DNA from: Polynucleobacter sp. MWH-CaK5 | GTDB lineage: Bacteria > Pseudomonadota > Gammaproteobacteria > Burkholderiales > Burkholderiaceae | Direction: 5' to 3' | Length of the DNA: 64,000 nt | Assembly (NCBI RefSeq): GCF_018687615.1 | Contig: NZ_CP061299.1 | Location: 124,001-188,000, forward strand | Shown: positions 1 to 7,927 of the stretch, piece by piece | Layout: the number at the start of each line of letters is the position of its first letter | Position numbering within the stretch: position 1 is the first letter of the stretch | Program-made: the position numbers and the translations under genes | The notes under the pieces: model-generated | What the model was told of the DNA's origin: nothing | Database searches by the model: none | Seen by the model: the letters and a program-made list of their open reading frames with translations, nothing else

Positions 1-1
1 A

Positions 2-535
2 TATGTTGAAGAAGTTCGCATTGCTGTTAAAGCAAACTCTGGCATCACTTCTTTGAACCAATTGGCTGGCAAGAAAGTAGCCACAACAACAGGTACAACA
101 TCAGTTCAGTTGTTGCGCAAGCACGAGCGTGCTGCAAACGTGAACTTTGATGAAGTATTTGGTAAAGACCACGCTGACAGCTTCTTGTTGTTAGAGTCTG
201 GTCGTGCTGATGCATTCGTCATGGACGGCTCAATTTTGGCCGGCAACATTGCCAACGCTAAGAACTCAGCCGATTTCAAAATCGTTGGTGAAGTTATTGC
301 AGTTGAGCCAATCGCGATCATGATCCGTAAAGATGACCCAGCGTTCAAGAAGTCTGTGGACGACAGCATCAAGAAGATGATGAAAGACGGCACATTGGCT
401 AAGTTGTGGGACAAATGGTTCTTGCAACCAATTCCACCAAAAGGCAATAAAGTTGGTTTAGCTTTGTCTGCAAGTACAAAAGACGCTTGGGCTAATCCAA
501 ACGACAAACCTGCTGAAGACTACGCTAAGAAGTAA
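2..535 (+). CDS. gltI: Glutamate/aspartate ABC transporter, periplasmic substrate-binding protein (3' part)
   Basis: The reading frame is open at the left edge, so the signal peptide and first lobe are missing; 177 residues remain. The visible part matches the C-terminal half of SBP_bac_3 proteins: a segment like VRIAVKANSG, then SLNQLAGKKVATTTGTTS (start of the second lobe), an ESGRADAFVMDG hinge motif typical of glutamate/aspartate binders, and the closing KDGTLAKLWDKWF motif. It would capture acidic amino acids in the periplasm and deliver them to the GltJK permease encoded just downstream. A TTG at 53 is only an internal codon and not a credible start. The identity as an acidic amino-acid binder rests on the gltJKL neighbours as well as on the protein itself. 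Confidence 0.9.
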   Translation, partial: YVEEVRIAVKANSGITSLNQLAGKKVATTTGTTSVQLLRKHERAANVNFDEVFGKDHADSFLLLESGRADAFVMDGSILAGNIANAKNSADFKIVGEVIAVEPIAIMIRKDDPAFKKSVDDSIKKMMKDGTLAKLWDKWFLQPIPPKGNKVGLALSASTKDAWANPNDKPAEDYAKK

Positions 536-577
536 TTCCCTAACCAAGTAACAAGTAGTAGAAAGTAAACACATTAG

Positions 578-1345
578 ATGTCTTGGAATTGGGAAGTATT
601 TTGTAAAAGTACTTTAGAAGAAGATTTCTCACCGGTGTGCTTTGGCACCGGTGGAGAAATCACTTATTTAGACTGGATGTTATCTGCTTGGGGCTGGACC
701 TTATCGGTTTCAGCCCTAGGTCTTTTTGTGGCCATGATTTTGGGTGTCTTGATGGGCACTTTAAGAACCTTGCCCCCCGATAATTTATTGACCCGAGCGC
801 TCGCATTATTGGGCACTGTATGGGTTGAGTTGTTCAGAAATATTCCTGTATTGGTTCAGGTATTTCTTTGGTATCACGTGATACCCGCGCTATTTCCTGT
901 GATGAAGGGCTTCCCTTCATTTGTATTGGTGAGTTTGGCCCTGGGCTTCTTCACTTCTGCTCGTATTGCAGAACAAGTCAGAGCCGGTATTGGCTCTTTG
1001 CCTAGAGGTCAACGTTACGCTGCATTGGCAGTTGGTTTAACCACTGCTCAGTCATATCGCTATGTGATTTTGCCCATGGCTTTACGCATCGTGATTCCTC
1101 CGTTGACATCAGAGTCAATGAACATCATTAAAAACTCTTCTGTGGCTTTTGCTGTTTCAGTTGCAGAGCTGACTTTGTTCGCGATGCAGGCACAAGAAGA
1201 GACCTCCAGAGGTATCGAAATCTATTTAGGTGTGACAGCCTTGTACGTGGTTTCTGCTTTAAGTGTGAACCGTGTCATGGCTTTCATTGAATCTAGAACC
1301 AGGGTGCCTGGTTTCATTGCTGCAGCTAGCAGCGGTGGTCATTAA
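578..1345 (+). CDS. gltJ: Glutamate/aspartate ABC transporter permease GltJ
   Basis: A 255-residue inner-membrane permease of the HisM/GltJ type. An N-terminal stretch with a periplasmic Cys-containing segment is followed by about five hydrophobic helices. The cytoplasmic EAA loop (AALAVGLTTAQSYRYVILPMA, around residues 146-165) docks the ATPase. It lies 42 nt after gltI and 13 nt before gltK. The larger permease of the pair with this long N-terminal segment is characteristic of GltJ. The Shine-Dalgarno (SD) sequence is weak, and translation may depend on the upstream gene. Confidence 0.92.
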   Translation: MSWNWEVFCKSTLEEDFSPVCFGTGGEITYLDWMLSAWGWTLSVSALGLFVAMILGVLMGTLRTLPPDNLLTRALALLGTVWVELFRNIPVLVQVFLWYHVIPALFPVMKGFPSFVLVSLALGFFTSARIAEQVRAGIGSLPRGQRYAALAVGLTTAQSYRYVILPMALRIVIPPLTSESMNIIKNSSVAFAVSVAELTLFAMQAQEETSRGIEIYLGVTALYVVSALSVNRVMAFIESRTRVPGFIAAASSGGH

Positions 1346-1358
1346 GAAAGATAAATAA

Positions 1359-2024
1359 ATGAATATTGATCTTTCTTTTTACAGCTGGGAACTCATCCGA
1401 AGTTATGTCTTGAGTGGCTTGGTGTTTAGTATCCAGTTGACAGTGATTGCCACCGTGGGAGGTATTTTCTTTGGCACTCTTTTGGCTTTGATGCGTTTAT
1501 CTGGCAATAAGTGGTTAGAGATACCTGCAGCTGCTTATGTGAACACGATGCGCTCGATTCCATTGGTGATGGTGATTCTCTGGTTCTTCTTATTGATGCC
1601 AGCTATTCTTGGTAAACCAATTGGCGCCGAACTATCAGCCATCATCACTTTTGTTGCTTTTGAAGCGGCCTTTTTTTGCGAAATCATGCGCTCAGGTATT
1701 CAATCGATTCCTAGAGGGCAAATCCATGCTGGCCAAGCCATGGGCATGACTTATTCTCAAAACATGCGTTTGATCATTTTGCCGCAAGCCTTTAGGAACA
1801 TGATTCCGGTATTGCTCACTCAAACCATCATTTTGTTCCAGGACACGTCCTTGGTTTACGCCATTGGTGCCTATGACATGCTCAAAGGGTTTGAAGTGGC
1901 TGGTAAAAACTTTGGACGTCCGATTGAAACTTATTTGGCTGCAGCCGTGATTTATTTCTTGATCTGCTTTAGCTTATCAAGACTTGTCAGAGTATTGCAG
2001 CAACGTGTGGCGATTATTCGTTAA
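1359..2024 (+). CDS. gltK: Glutamate/aspartate ABC transporter permease GltK
   Basis: A 221-residue second permease subunit. It has about five transmembrane helices, the motif ALMRLSGNKWLEIPAAAYVN near residues 42-61, and an EAA loop (GQAMGMTYSQNMRLIILPQA) in the second half. It forms a heterodimer with GltJ. The start follows gltJ by 13 nt, preceded by the A/G-rich AAGAAAG. A 74-nt AT-rich gap separates it from gltL; no terminator is visible there. Confidence 0.92.
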   Translation: MNIDLSFYSWELIRSYVLSGLVFSIQLTVIATVGGIFFGTLLALMRLSGNKWLEIPAAAYVNTMRSIPLVMVILWFFLLMPAILGKPIGAELSAIITFVAFEAAFFCEIMRSGIQSIPRGQIHAGQAMGMTYSQNMRLIILPQAFRNMIPVLLTQTIILFQDTSLVYAIGAYDMLKGFEVAGKNFGRPIETYLAAAVIYFLICFSLSRLVRVLQQRVAIIR

Positions 2025-2098
2025 AACATAATTAATCAATAGCCTAAAAATAGCTTAAGTAAATTAAATATCAAATAACAAAGACATAAGAGATCACC

Positions 2099-2833
2099 AT
2101 GATTGAAATGAAAAACGTCTCCAAGTGGTATGGCAATTTCCAGGTATTAACGGATTGCACCACTGACATTAAAAAAGGTGAGGTAGTTGTTGTTTGTGGT
2201 CCATCAGGTTCTGGTAAATCAACCTTGATCAAGACCATCAATGCATTAGAGCCATTTCAAAAAGGTGAAATCACCGTTGATGGCATCGCCGTTCATGATT
2301 CCAAAACCAATTTACCTAAATTGCGCTCAAGAGTGGGTATGGTGTTCCAGCACTTTGAATTATTCCCACATTTATCTGTCACTGAAAACTTAACATTGGC
2401 TCAAGTCAAGGTACTTGGACGTAGTCCAAGTGATGCGCTGGCGCATGGTTTAAAGTATTTAGATCGAGTAGGCTTATCTGCTCAAAAGGATAAGTTCCCA
2501 GGTCAGCTATCAGGCGGTCAGCAGCAACGCGTGGCGATTGCAAGAGCTTTGAGCATGGATCCGATTGTGATGTTGTTTGATGAGCCTACATCCGCTCTAG
2601 ACCCTGAAATGGTGGGTGAGGTATTGGATGTGATGGTTCAGCTCGCCAATGAAGGCATGACCATGATGTGCGTGACCCACGAAATGGGTTTTGCCAGAAA
2701 AGTTAGTAATCGCGTGATCTTCATGGATCAAGGCAAGATTGTTGAAGATTGCCCGAAGGATGATTTCTTTAACAAGCCTGAAGAAAGATCACCAAGGGCT
2801 AAAGATTTCTTATCTAAGATCTTGGCGCATTAA
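2099..2833 (+). CDS. gltL: Glutamate/aspartate ABC transporter ATPase GltL
   Basis: A 244-residue polar amino-acid uptake ATPase. The Walker A motif GPSGSGKST is at residues 34-42, followed by a Q-loop (VGMVFQHFELFPH), the ABC signature LSGGQQQRVAIARAL, Walker B VMLFDEPTSALDPE and the H-loop histidine in CVTHEMGFA. It energises GltJK. It is the last gene of the glt operon. No U-tailed terminator follows; instead there are three inverted repeats that look regulatory for the next gene. Confidence 0.94.
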   Translation: MIEMKNVSKWYGNFQVLTDCTTDIKKGEVVVVCGPSGSGKSTLIKTINALEPFQKGEITVDGIAVHDSKTNLPKLRSRVGMVFQHFELFPHLSVTENLTLAQVKVLGRSPSDALAHGLKYLDRVGLSAQKDKFPGQLSGGQQQRVAIARALSMDPIVMLFDEPTSALDPEMVGEVLDVMVQLANEGMTMMCVTHEMGFARKVSNRVIFMDQGKIVEDCPKDDFFNKPEERSPRAKDFLSKILAH

Positions 2834-2853
2834 TTTTTTACTAAACCACTTAC

Positions 2854-2867
2854 TTGACTTAAATCAA
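2854..2867 (+). promoter_or_regulatory. Fnr/Anr-like box 1 upstream of ompW
   Basis: TTGACTTAAATCAA matches the Fnr consensus TTGAT-N4-ATCAA with one mismatch. It forms the core of a longer perfect inverted repeat (arms 2846-2857 and 2864-2875, 12 bp each, 6-nt spacer). Its centre lies 49 bp upstream of box 2. The assignment is by motif only. Confidence 0.5.
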
Positions 2868-2876
2868 GTAAGTGGT

Positions 2877-2897
2877 ACTTAGCCACTTTGGCTAAGT
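2877..2897. repeat. 8-bp inverted repeat between the two Fnr-like boxes
   Basis: ACTTAGCC (2877-2884) and GGCTAAGT (2890-2897) pair perfectly around a 5-nt loop. There is no run of T after it, so it is not a standard intrinsic terminator for the glt operon. It may be an operator or a weak terminator. Confidence 0.4.
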
Positions 2898-2902
2898 TTG
2901 AT

Positions 2903-2916
2903 TTGATGCAGGTCAA
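2903..2916 (+). promoter_or_regulatory. Fnr/Anr-like box 2 and ompW promoter
   Basis: TTGATGCAGGTCAA matches TTGAT-N4-ATCAA with one mismatch and sits inside a 7-bp inverted repeat (2900-2906 / 2913-2919). A plausible -10 TAAGAT lies at 2939-2944, which predicts a transcription start near 2951. The box centre (2909.5) is then about 41.5 bp upstream, the spacing of a class II Fnr-activated promoter. Confidence 0.5.
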
Positions 2917-2983
2917 ATCTTTGTTTCTCTTCCCTTTCTAAGATTGGTAGGTCAGATAGTGACTATTTTTGAGGGAAAGAAAA

Positions 2984-3607
2984 ATGAATAAGAAAACAAT
3001 CAGCAAATTGGCTTTGGGTTTTTTGGCAGCTTTGTCATTCAATGCAATCGCACAGGAAAATCCTTGGATGGTTCGTGTGCGCGCTACGGATTTAAATTGG
3101 GAAAATGGTCAGAGTACCGCCACAATTAATGCTTCCGGTTTGAATGTCAACGCAAAAGATAAAACTATTCCAGAATTAGACATTACGTATTTCTTTACTA
3201 AGAACATCTCAGCAGAGTTAGTTTTGACCTATCCACAACGAGTCGACGTAAGAAGTCATAGCACTTCATTAGGAACAGTTACTGCTCTGCCTCCAACATT
3301 ATTGGCTCAATACCACTTCACTCAGTTTGGCCCGTTAAAGCCATATGTGGGTGCTGGTATTAACTATACTCGTTTTGGCAGTCGAAATCTTGGTGGCGCT
3401 GATGAGTATTCAGTTGAAAAATCAAGTATTGGTTATGCAGCTCAAATTGGCGCTGATTACATGCTCACAAAAAACTGGGGCATTAATTTAGATGTTAAAT
3501 ATCTTCAGATTGAAACATATGTGATTGTTAATTCTTCTGGTGCATCTGCAGGCACATTGAAGTTAAGTCCAATCGCTACATCTGTGGGTGTGACATACAA
3601 GTTTTGA
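2984..3607 (+). CDS. ompW: OmpW-family outer-membrane protein
   Basis: A 207-residue outer-membrane beta-barrel of the OmpW/AlkL family. It has an N-terminal signal peptide (Lys-rich start, hydrophobic core, cleavage near NAIAQ|ENPW), the family start WMVRVRATDLNW, the central LPPTLLAQYHF and KPYVGAGINYTRF motifs, and a terminal Phe (VGVTYKF) typical of proteins assembled by BamA. OmpW barrels form a narrow hydrophobic channel. The ATG at 2984 is chosen over a TTG at 2969 because GAGGGA lies just upstream and the signal peptide then starts MNKK. Upstream Fnr-like boxes suggest regulation by oxygen supply. A shared terminator separates it from the convergent protease gene. Confidence 0.88.
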   Translation: MNKKTISKLALGFLAALSFNAIAQENPWMVRVRATDLNWENGQSTATINASGLNVNAKDKTIPELDITYFFTKNISAELVLTYPQRVDVRSHSTSLGTVTALPPTLLAQYHFTQFGPLKPYVGAGINYTRFGSRNLGGADEYSVEKSSIGYAAQIGADYMLTKNWGINLDVKYLQIETYVIVNSSGASAGTLKLSPIATSVGVTYKF

Positions 3608-3628
3608 TGTGATTGGTTAACTTGTTTG

Positions 3629-3660
3629 AAAGGGGCTCTGTGATTCACGAGGCCCCTTTT
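3629..3660. terminator. Bidirectional terminator between ompW and the HtrA protease
   Basis: AAAGGGGC and GCCCCTTTT form a GC-rich stem flanked by A-runs on one side and T-runs on the other. It is placed between two convergent genes, so it can stop transcription from both sides. Confidence 0.75.
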
Positions 3661-3676
3661 CATTTTTATTTTGTTT

Positions 3677-4831
3677 CTATCGCTTCTTGGGCCCTGGTCT
3701 CTTGCCTACTTGTATTTCTAGTTCTAAGTTTTTACCTTTGCGATTGATCGTGGCTTTGATCTTGTCGCCTGGAGGTACTTCAGATATTTGCTTCAATAGC
3801 TGAGTGATGTTGTTAACTGGTTTGTTGTTGATTGTTTTTAAAACATCACCTGGCTGAATGCCGGCTTTATCCGCTGGGCCACCTTTGAGTGTGCCATTGA
3901 TCAATACACCATCAGCACTGATCTTGAGTGTGTCTGCCATCTCTGCAGAGATGTTCATGGGTTCAACACCAATCCAACCTCTGACAACACTGCCGTTTTT
4001 GATAATGGATTCCATCACATCTCTGGCGGTGTTAACCGGGATGGCAAAACCAATGCCCATAGAACCGCCACTTCGTGAATAGATGGCTGTATTGATGCCA
4101 ATCAGATGTCCTCGGGTGTCAACCAAGGCACCGCCCGAGTTACCGGGGTTGATCGCAGCATCTGTTTGAATAAAGTTTTCAAAGGTGTTGATGCCCAAAT
4201 GATCTCTGCCTAATGCAGAGACAATTCCGGATGTGACTGTTTGACCAACGCCAAACGGATTGCCAATCGCAAGAACCACATCACCTACTTTGACGGATTC
4301 TATTTTTCCGAATGTGATGGGTTTGGGTAGATTGGGCATTTGCACTCGAAGAACTGCGAGGTCTGTGTCTGGGTCGCTACCAATCAGAGTCGCTGTGGTT
4401 TTTCTGCCATCAGCTAAAGCCACTTCAATGACATCAGCACCTTCGATGACGTGTTCATTGGTGAGGATCAAGCCTTCTGCGCTGACGATGACACCTGAGC
4501 CTAAGTTGGGATTGAAGTCTTCAGGATTAGGTATTTGAGGATGTTGTGGTGGCAGTGCTTTTGATTTAGATTTTTTATTAGAATTATTTTTGCTGATAAA
4601 AATATTGACCACTGCTGGCATGGAGCTTTTAACGGCTTCATGATGTGAGCCTGGGTTAGGTGTGCTGGGATCAATGCTGGATTCTTTGAGGGTGATCGTT
4701 GAGATTGAATCACCAAAGTATTTAAAAGGACCACCTTCTAACCATTGTGGTTTGAAAGTTGCCAAAATAAATACCAGGGCCAGTAGGGCCGTGAAGATTT
4801 GTGCGAAAAGTAACCAAAGATGTTTCATCAT
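3677..4831 (-). CDS. Membrane-anchored HtrA-type serine protease (DegS/AlgW/DegQ-like)
   Basis: A 384-residue trypsin-fold protease with one PDZ domain. One N-terminal hydrophobic helix (about residues 5-25) looks like an uncleaved anchor. A Lys/Asn/Pro-rich linker follows (about 80-110). The catalytic triad is His127 (LTNEHVIEGA), Asp157 (DPDTDLAVL) and Ser232 (NPGNSGGAL). A single C-terminal PDZ (about 290-375) contains GIQPGDVLKTINNKPV. An anchor plus one PDZ is the DegS/AlgW layout, so it may act in envelope-stress signalling or as a periplasmic quality-control protease. Two adjacent ATG codons open the frame and either could be used. It diverges from the Nif3-like gene across 62 bp and is convergent with ompW. 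Confidence 0.88.
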   Translation of the reverse strand: MMKHLWLLFAQIFTALLALVFILATFKPQWLEGGPFKYFGDSISTITLKESSIDPSTPNPGSHHEAVKSSMPAVVNIFISKNNSNKKSKSKALPPQHPQIPNPEDFNPNLGSGVIVSAEGLILTNEHVIEGADVIEVALADGRKTTATLIGSDPDTDLAVLRVQMPNLPKPITFGKIESVKVGDVVLAIGNPFGVGQTVTSGIVSALGRDHLGINTFENFIQTDAAINPGNSGGALVDTRGHLIGINTAIYSRSGGSMGIGFAIPVNTARDVMESIIKNGSVVRGWIGVEPMNISAEMADTLKISADGVLINGTLKGGPADKAGIQPGDVLKTINNKPVNNITQLLKQISEVPPGDKIKATINRKGKNLELEIQVGKRPGPKKR

Positions 4832-4893
4832 GTTGTTAGGTTAATCTATTTGCATTAAAAACGAGAAAATAATTAAGAGAATTAAAAAAGACC

Positions 4894-5745
4894 ATGACTA
4901 AGAAAATTCAGCCAAACAGGAAATCCGTGAAAACTGTGAAAACTCCAAAAGCCAAACTTGCTCACTCTGTGACTCAAGATGAGTTGTCTTTGTATTTGGA
5001 TGATCAGTTGCAGGTGGCTCGCATCAAGGATTACTGTCCCAATGGTTTGCAGGTTCAGGGTAAGCCCATCATCAAAACTTTGGTCAGCGGGGTGACGGCT
5101 AGCTTGGCGTTGATTGAAGAGGCGATTGCATTGAAGGCGGACGCCATCATGGTTCACCATGGCTGGTTTTGGAAAAACGACGATGCTCGGCTCGTTGGGC
5201 AGTTGCACAGTCGCTTGAAGTTGCTGATGGACCATGAGATCAATTTGTTTGCATATCACTTACCTTTGGATGTGCACCCTGTGTTGGGTAATAACGCTCA
5301 ATTGGCCAAAGTGATGGGTTGGAAGCCTCTTATGGGCTCTAAGAGGGTTTCTTTGAGCTCCGCCTCACCCATGGATGGTCTGATTTGGGAGGGGCGTCCT
5401 GAGGCTTCTCAAAAGACTTTGGGGCAATTGGCCAGGAGTATCTCTGGTCGTTTGGGTCGGGACCCTCTGGTGATTGGCGACCTAAATAAGCCCATCAAAC
5501 ACATTGCCTGGTGCACCGGTGGTGCTCAGGGGTATATCAATGAAGCTATTTCAATGAAAGTGGACGCTTACATCAGTGGAGAGGTTTCTGAGCAGACCTT
5601 CCATGCTGCACAAGAGTCAGGGGTGGCTTACATTGCTGCTGGCCATCATGCCACTGAGCGTTACGGCATTGCTGCTCTGGGTGAATTTGTGGCCCAGAAA
5701 TACAAGCTCAAGCACCAATTTGTGGATATTCCTAATCCAGTTTGA
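4894..5745 (+). CDS. Nif3-like dinuclear metal centre protein (YbgI family)
   Basis: A 283-residue Nif3/YbgI family protein. A Lys-rich N-terminal extension of about 25 residues precedes the conserved domain (LDDQLQVARIKDYCPNGLQVQG). Metal-ligand motifs are visible: MVHHGWFW (about residue 88), YHLPLDVHP (about 125) and GHHATERYG near the C terminus. Family members form hexameric toroids with two metal ions per subunit. The biological role is not settled, so only the family is called. The gene diverges from the HtrA protease and lies upstream of petABC on the same strand. Confidence 0.85.
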   Translation: MTKKIQPNRKSVKTVKTPKAKLAHSVTQDELSLYLDDQLQVARIKDYCPNGLQVQGKPIIKTLVSGVTASLALIEEAIALKADAIMVHHGWFWKNDDARLVGQLHSRLKLLMDHEINLFAYHLPLDVHPVLGNNAQLAKVMGWKPLMGSKRVSLSSASPMDGLIWEGRPEASQKTLGQLARSISGRLGRDPLVIGDLNKPIKHIAWCTGGAQGYINEAISMKVDAYISGEVSEQTFHAAQESGVAYIAAGHHATERYGIAALGEFVAQKYKLKHQFVDIPNPV

Positions 5746-5842
5746 AGCGCTTAACACTTTACAACTTTGTAAGTTGATCATTTTTTGCGCTTTTTAGCTG
5801 GTTTTTGATCTGATGGGGTTTAAATCAAGCCCCCGGATTAGC

Positions 5843-5868
5843 TATAATCTTTAATTGACGTCATCAAT
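5843..5868 (+). promoter_or_regulatory. petABC promoter candidate with palindromic start-site element
   Basis: A perfect -10 TATAAT is at 5843-5848; the -35 region is weak. Eight bases downstream, at the expected transcription start, lies the palindrome TGACGTCA (5856-5863) inside ATTGA-N5-TCAAT (5854-5868). The palindrome could be an operator. The petA start is at 5895, with AGAGGAAA just upstream. Confidence 0.5.
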
Positions 5869-5894
5869 ATGCCTTTCTAGAGGAAATTTCAGTA

Positions 5895-6494
5895 ATGAGC
5901 GAACAAAGCATGGATAGCAGCCGTCGTAAGTGGCTTATTGCAACATCTGTTGCGGGTGGAGTTGGTACGGCAGCAGTAGCGTTGCCATTGGTGAGCACAT
6001 TTGCTCCCTCAGAGAAGGCTAAGGCCGCAGGTGCTCCAGTTGAAATGGATATCGGCGGTATGCAGCCAGGCGAAATGCGCACAGTTGAGTGGCGCGGTAA
6101 GCCAGTATGGGTTGTGCGCCGCACACCAGAGATGTTGGCATCTTTGGCAAAAGTTGAAGGCGATTTGGCTGATCCAAAGTCAGAGCGCAATCCAAAAGAT
6201 TTGACACCTGCTTATGCACAAAATCAACACCGTTCTATCAAGCCAGAGTACTTGGTAGCCGTTGGTATTTGTTCGCACTTGGGTTGTTCACCAATCACAA
6301 AATTTGAAACAGGCGCTCAGCCATCATTGCCAGATAACTGGACAGGTGGTTTCTTGTGCCCATGCCACGGTTCAACATTTGACTTGGCAGGCCGCGTGTT
6401 CAAGAACAAACCTGCACCAGACAACTTAGAAGTGCCGCCACACATGTATGTGAGCGACACAAAGTTGATCATTGGTGAAGACAAGAAAGCGTAA
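5895..6494 (+). CDS. petA: Ubiquinol-cytochrome c reductase iron-sulfur (Rieske) subunit
   Basis: A 199-residue Rieske protein of the bc1 complex. A twin-arginine-like SRRKWL precedes a single N-terminal membrane helix (about residues 13-35), consistent with Tat-dependent insertion. The [2Fe-2S] ligands are in CSHLGC (126-131) and CPCHGS (155-160). The domain shuttles electrons from ubiquinol at the Qo site to cytochrome c1. It is the first gene of petABC and precedes petB by 10 nt. Confidence 0.96.
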   Translation: MSEQSMDSSRRKWLIATSVAGGVGTAAVALPLVSTFAPSEKAKAAGAPVEMDIGGMQPGEMRTVEWRGKPVWVVRRTPEMLASLAKVEGDLADPKSERNPKDLTPAYAQNQHRSIKPEYLVAVGICSHLGCSPITKFETGAQPSLPDNWTGGFLCPCHGSTFDLAGRVFKNKPAPDNLEVPPHMYVSDTKLIIGEDKKA

Positions 6495-6504
6495 GGGGTA
6501 GACC

Positions 6505-7905
6505 ATGGCATTTCATGAAAAAGAAGTTCCAGCGAATGCATCACGCGGAACAAAATTATTGGCTTGGGTAGATTCACGTTTTCCACTCACAGCAACTATC
6601 GAAGGTCACTTAACCAAATACTACGCACCAAAGAACTTTAACTTTTGGTACTTCTTTGGTTCATTGGCAATTTTAGTTTTGGCTTTGCAAATCATCACCG
6701 GCATTTTCTTGGTGATGCATTACAAGCCAGATGCAGAAAAAGCTTTCCAATCTGTTGAATACATCATGCGCGAAGTGCCATGGGGTTGGTTAGTGCGTTA
6801 CTTGCACTCAACGGGCGCCTCGATGTTCTTCGTGGTGGTTTATTTGCACATGTTCCGCGGCATGATTTACGGTTCATACCGTAAGCCACGTGAATTGGTG
6901 TGGATTTTCGGTTGCGCGATTTTCTTGTGCTTAATGGCTGAAGCGTTCATGGGTTATTTGTTGCCATGGGGTCAGATGTCTTACTGGGGCGCTCAAGTGA
7001 TCGTTAACTTGTTTGCTGCAATCCCATTGGTAGGTCCTGATCTTTCATTGTGGATCCGTGGTGACTATGTGGTGGGTGATGCGACGTTGAACCGTTTCTT
7101 CTCATTCCACGTGATCGCTGTGCCATTGGTATTGATTGGTTTGGTTGTTGCTCACATCATCGCATTGCATGAAGTGGGTTCAAACAATCCTGATGGTATC
7201 GAAATCAAAGAAAACTTAGATGCTAATGGCGTGCCATTGGATGGTATTCCATTCCACCCGTATTACTCAGTACATGACATCATGGGTGTTGGCGTGTTCT
7301 TGATGATCTTCGCCTTCATCGTGTTCTTTGCTCCTGAAATGGGCGGCTACTTCTTGGAGTTCAATAACTTCATTCCTGCTGATCCATTGAAGACGCCTCC
7401 GCACATTGCACCGGTTTGGTATTTCACACCGTTCTACTCTATGTTGCGTGCGGTGACCGGTGAGTTCTTGATCCCAATGTGGTTGTTTGCTGCTGCGTTG
7501 TTGGGTCTTGTGATTCGTGGCACAAAAGACAAAAAAGTACAGGGTATTTGTGCTGGTATTTTGGTGGCTCTTGCAGCTGGCTTCTTCTTGTTTGATGCCA
7601 AGTTCTGGGGCGTGATGGTGATGGGCGGTTCAGTGGTAATTTTCTTCTTCTTGCCATGGTTGGACAACTCACCAGTTAAATCAATTCGTTATCGTCCACA
7701 AGGCCAAAAATATATTTATGGCTTATTTGTGGTGACGTTTGTTGTGTTGGGTTACTTGGGTATTCAGCCACCATCACCAATCGGTGAGAAGGTGTCTCAA
7801 TTGGGTACATTGATTTATTTTGGTTTCTTCTTGGCGATGCCATGGTGGAGCAAGATGGGTCAATTCAAGCCAGTGCCAAGTCGCGTTAATTTTGTTGCGC
7901 ATTGA
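6505..7905 (+). CDS. petB: Ubiquinol-cytochrome c reductase cytochrome b subunit
   Basis: A 466-residue polytopic membrane protein that carries hemes bL and bH and both quinone sites. The N-terminal cytochrome b domain (HYKPDAEKAF, VRYLHSTGASMFFVVVYLHMFRG, LPWGQMSYWGAQV) is followed by the C-terminal subunit IV-like domain. The Qo-site motif is PVWY at residues 303-306 rather than the textbook PEWY. It lies 10 nt after petA. It is longer than mitochondrial cytochrome b because of extra C-terminal helices, as usual in bacteria. Confidence 0.96.
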   Translation: MAFHEKEVPANASRGTKLLAWVDSRFPLTATIEGHLTKYYAPKNFNFWYFFGSLAILVLALQIITGIFLVMHYKPDAEKAFQSVEYIMREVPWGWLVRYLHSTGASMFFVVVYLHMFRGMIYGSYRKPRELVWIFGCAIFLCLMAEAFMGYLLPWGQMSYWGAQVIVNLFAAIPLVGPDLSLWIRGDYVVGDATLNRFFSFHVIAVPLVLIGLVVAHIIALHEVGSNNPDGIEIKENLDANGVPLDGIPFHPYYSVHDIMGVGVFLMIFAFIVFFAPEMGGYFLEFNNFIPADPLKTPPHIAPVWYFTPFYSMLRAVTGEFLIPMWLFAAALLGLVIRGTKDKKVQGICAGILVALAAGFFLFDAKFWGVMVMGGSVVIFFFLPWLDNSPVKSIRYRPQGQKYIYGLFVVTFVVLGYLGIQPPSPIGEKVSQLGTLIYFGFFLAMPWWSKMGQFKPVPSRVNFVAH

Positions 7906-7927
7906 TCGCGAGCACCCAAAAGGAAAA

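Noticed and set aside
5854..5868. ATTGACGTCATCAAT as an Fnr box
   Set aside because: The spacing between TTGAC and ATCAA is 3 nt, not 4, so it does not match Fnr geometry.
7820..7927. N-terminal extension of cytochrome c1 into petB
   Set aside because: It would replace the signal peptide by unrelated sequence; the ATG at 7928 has AGGAAAA upstream.
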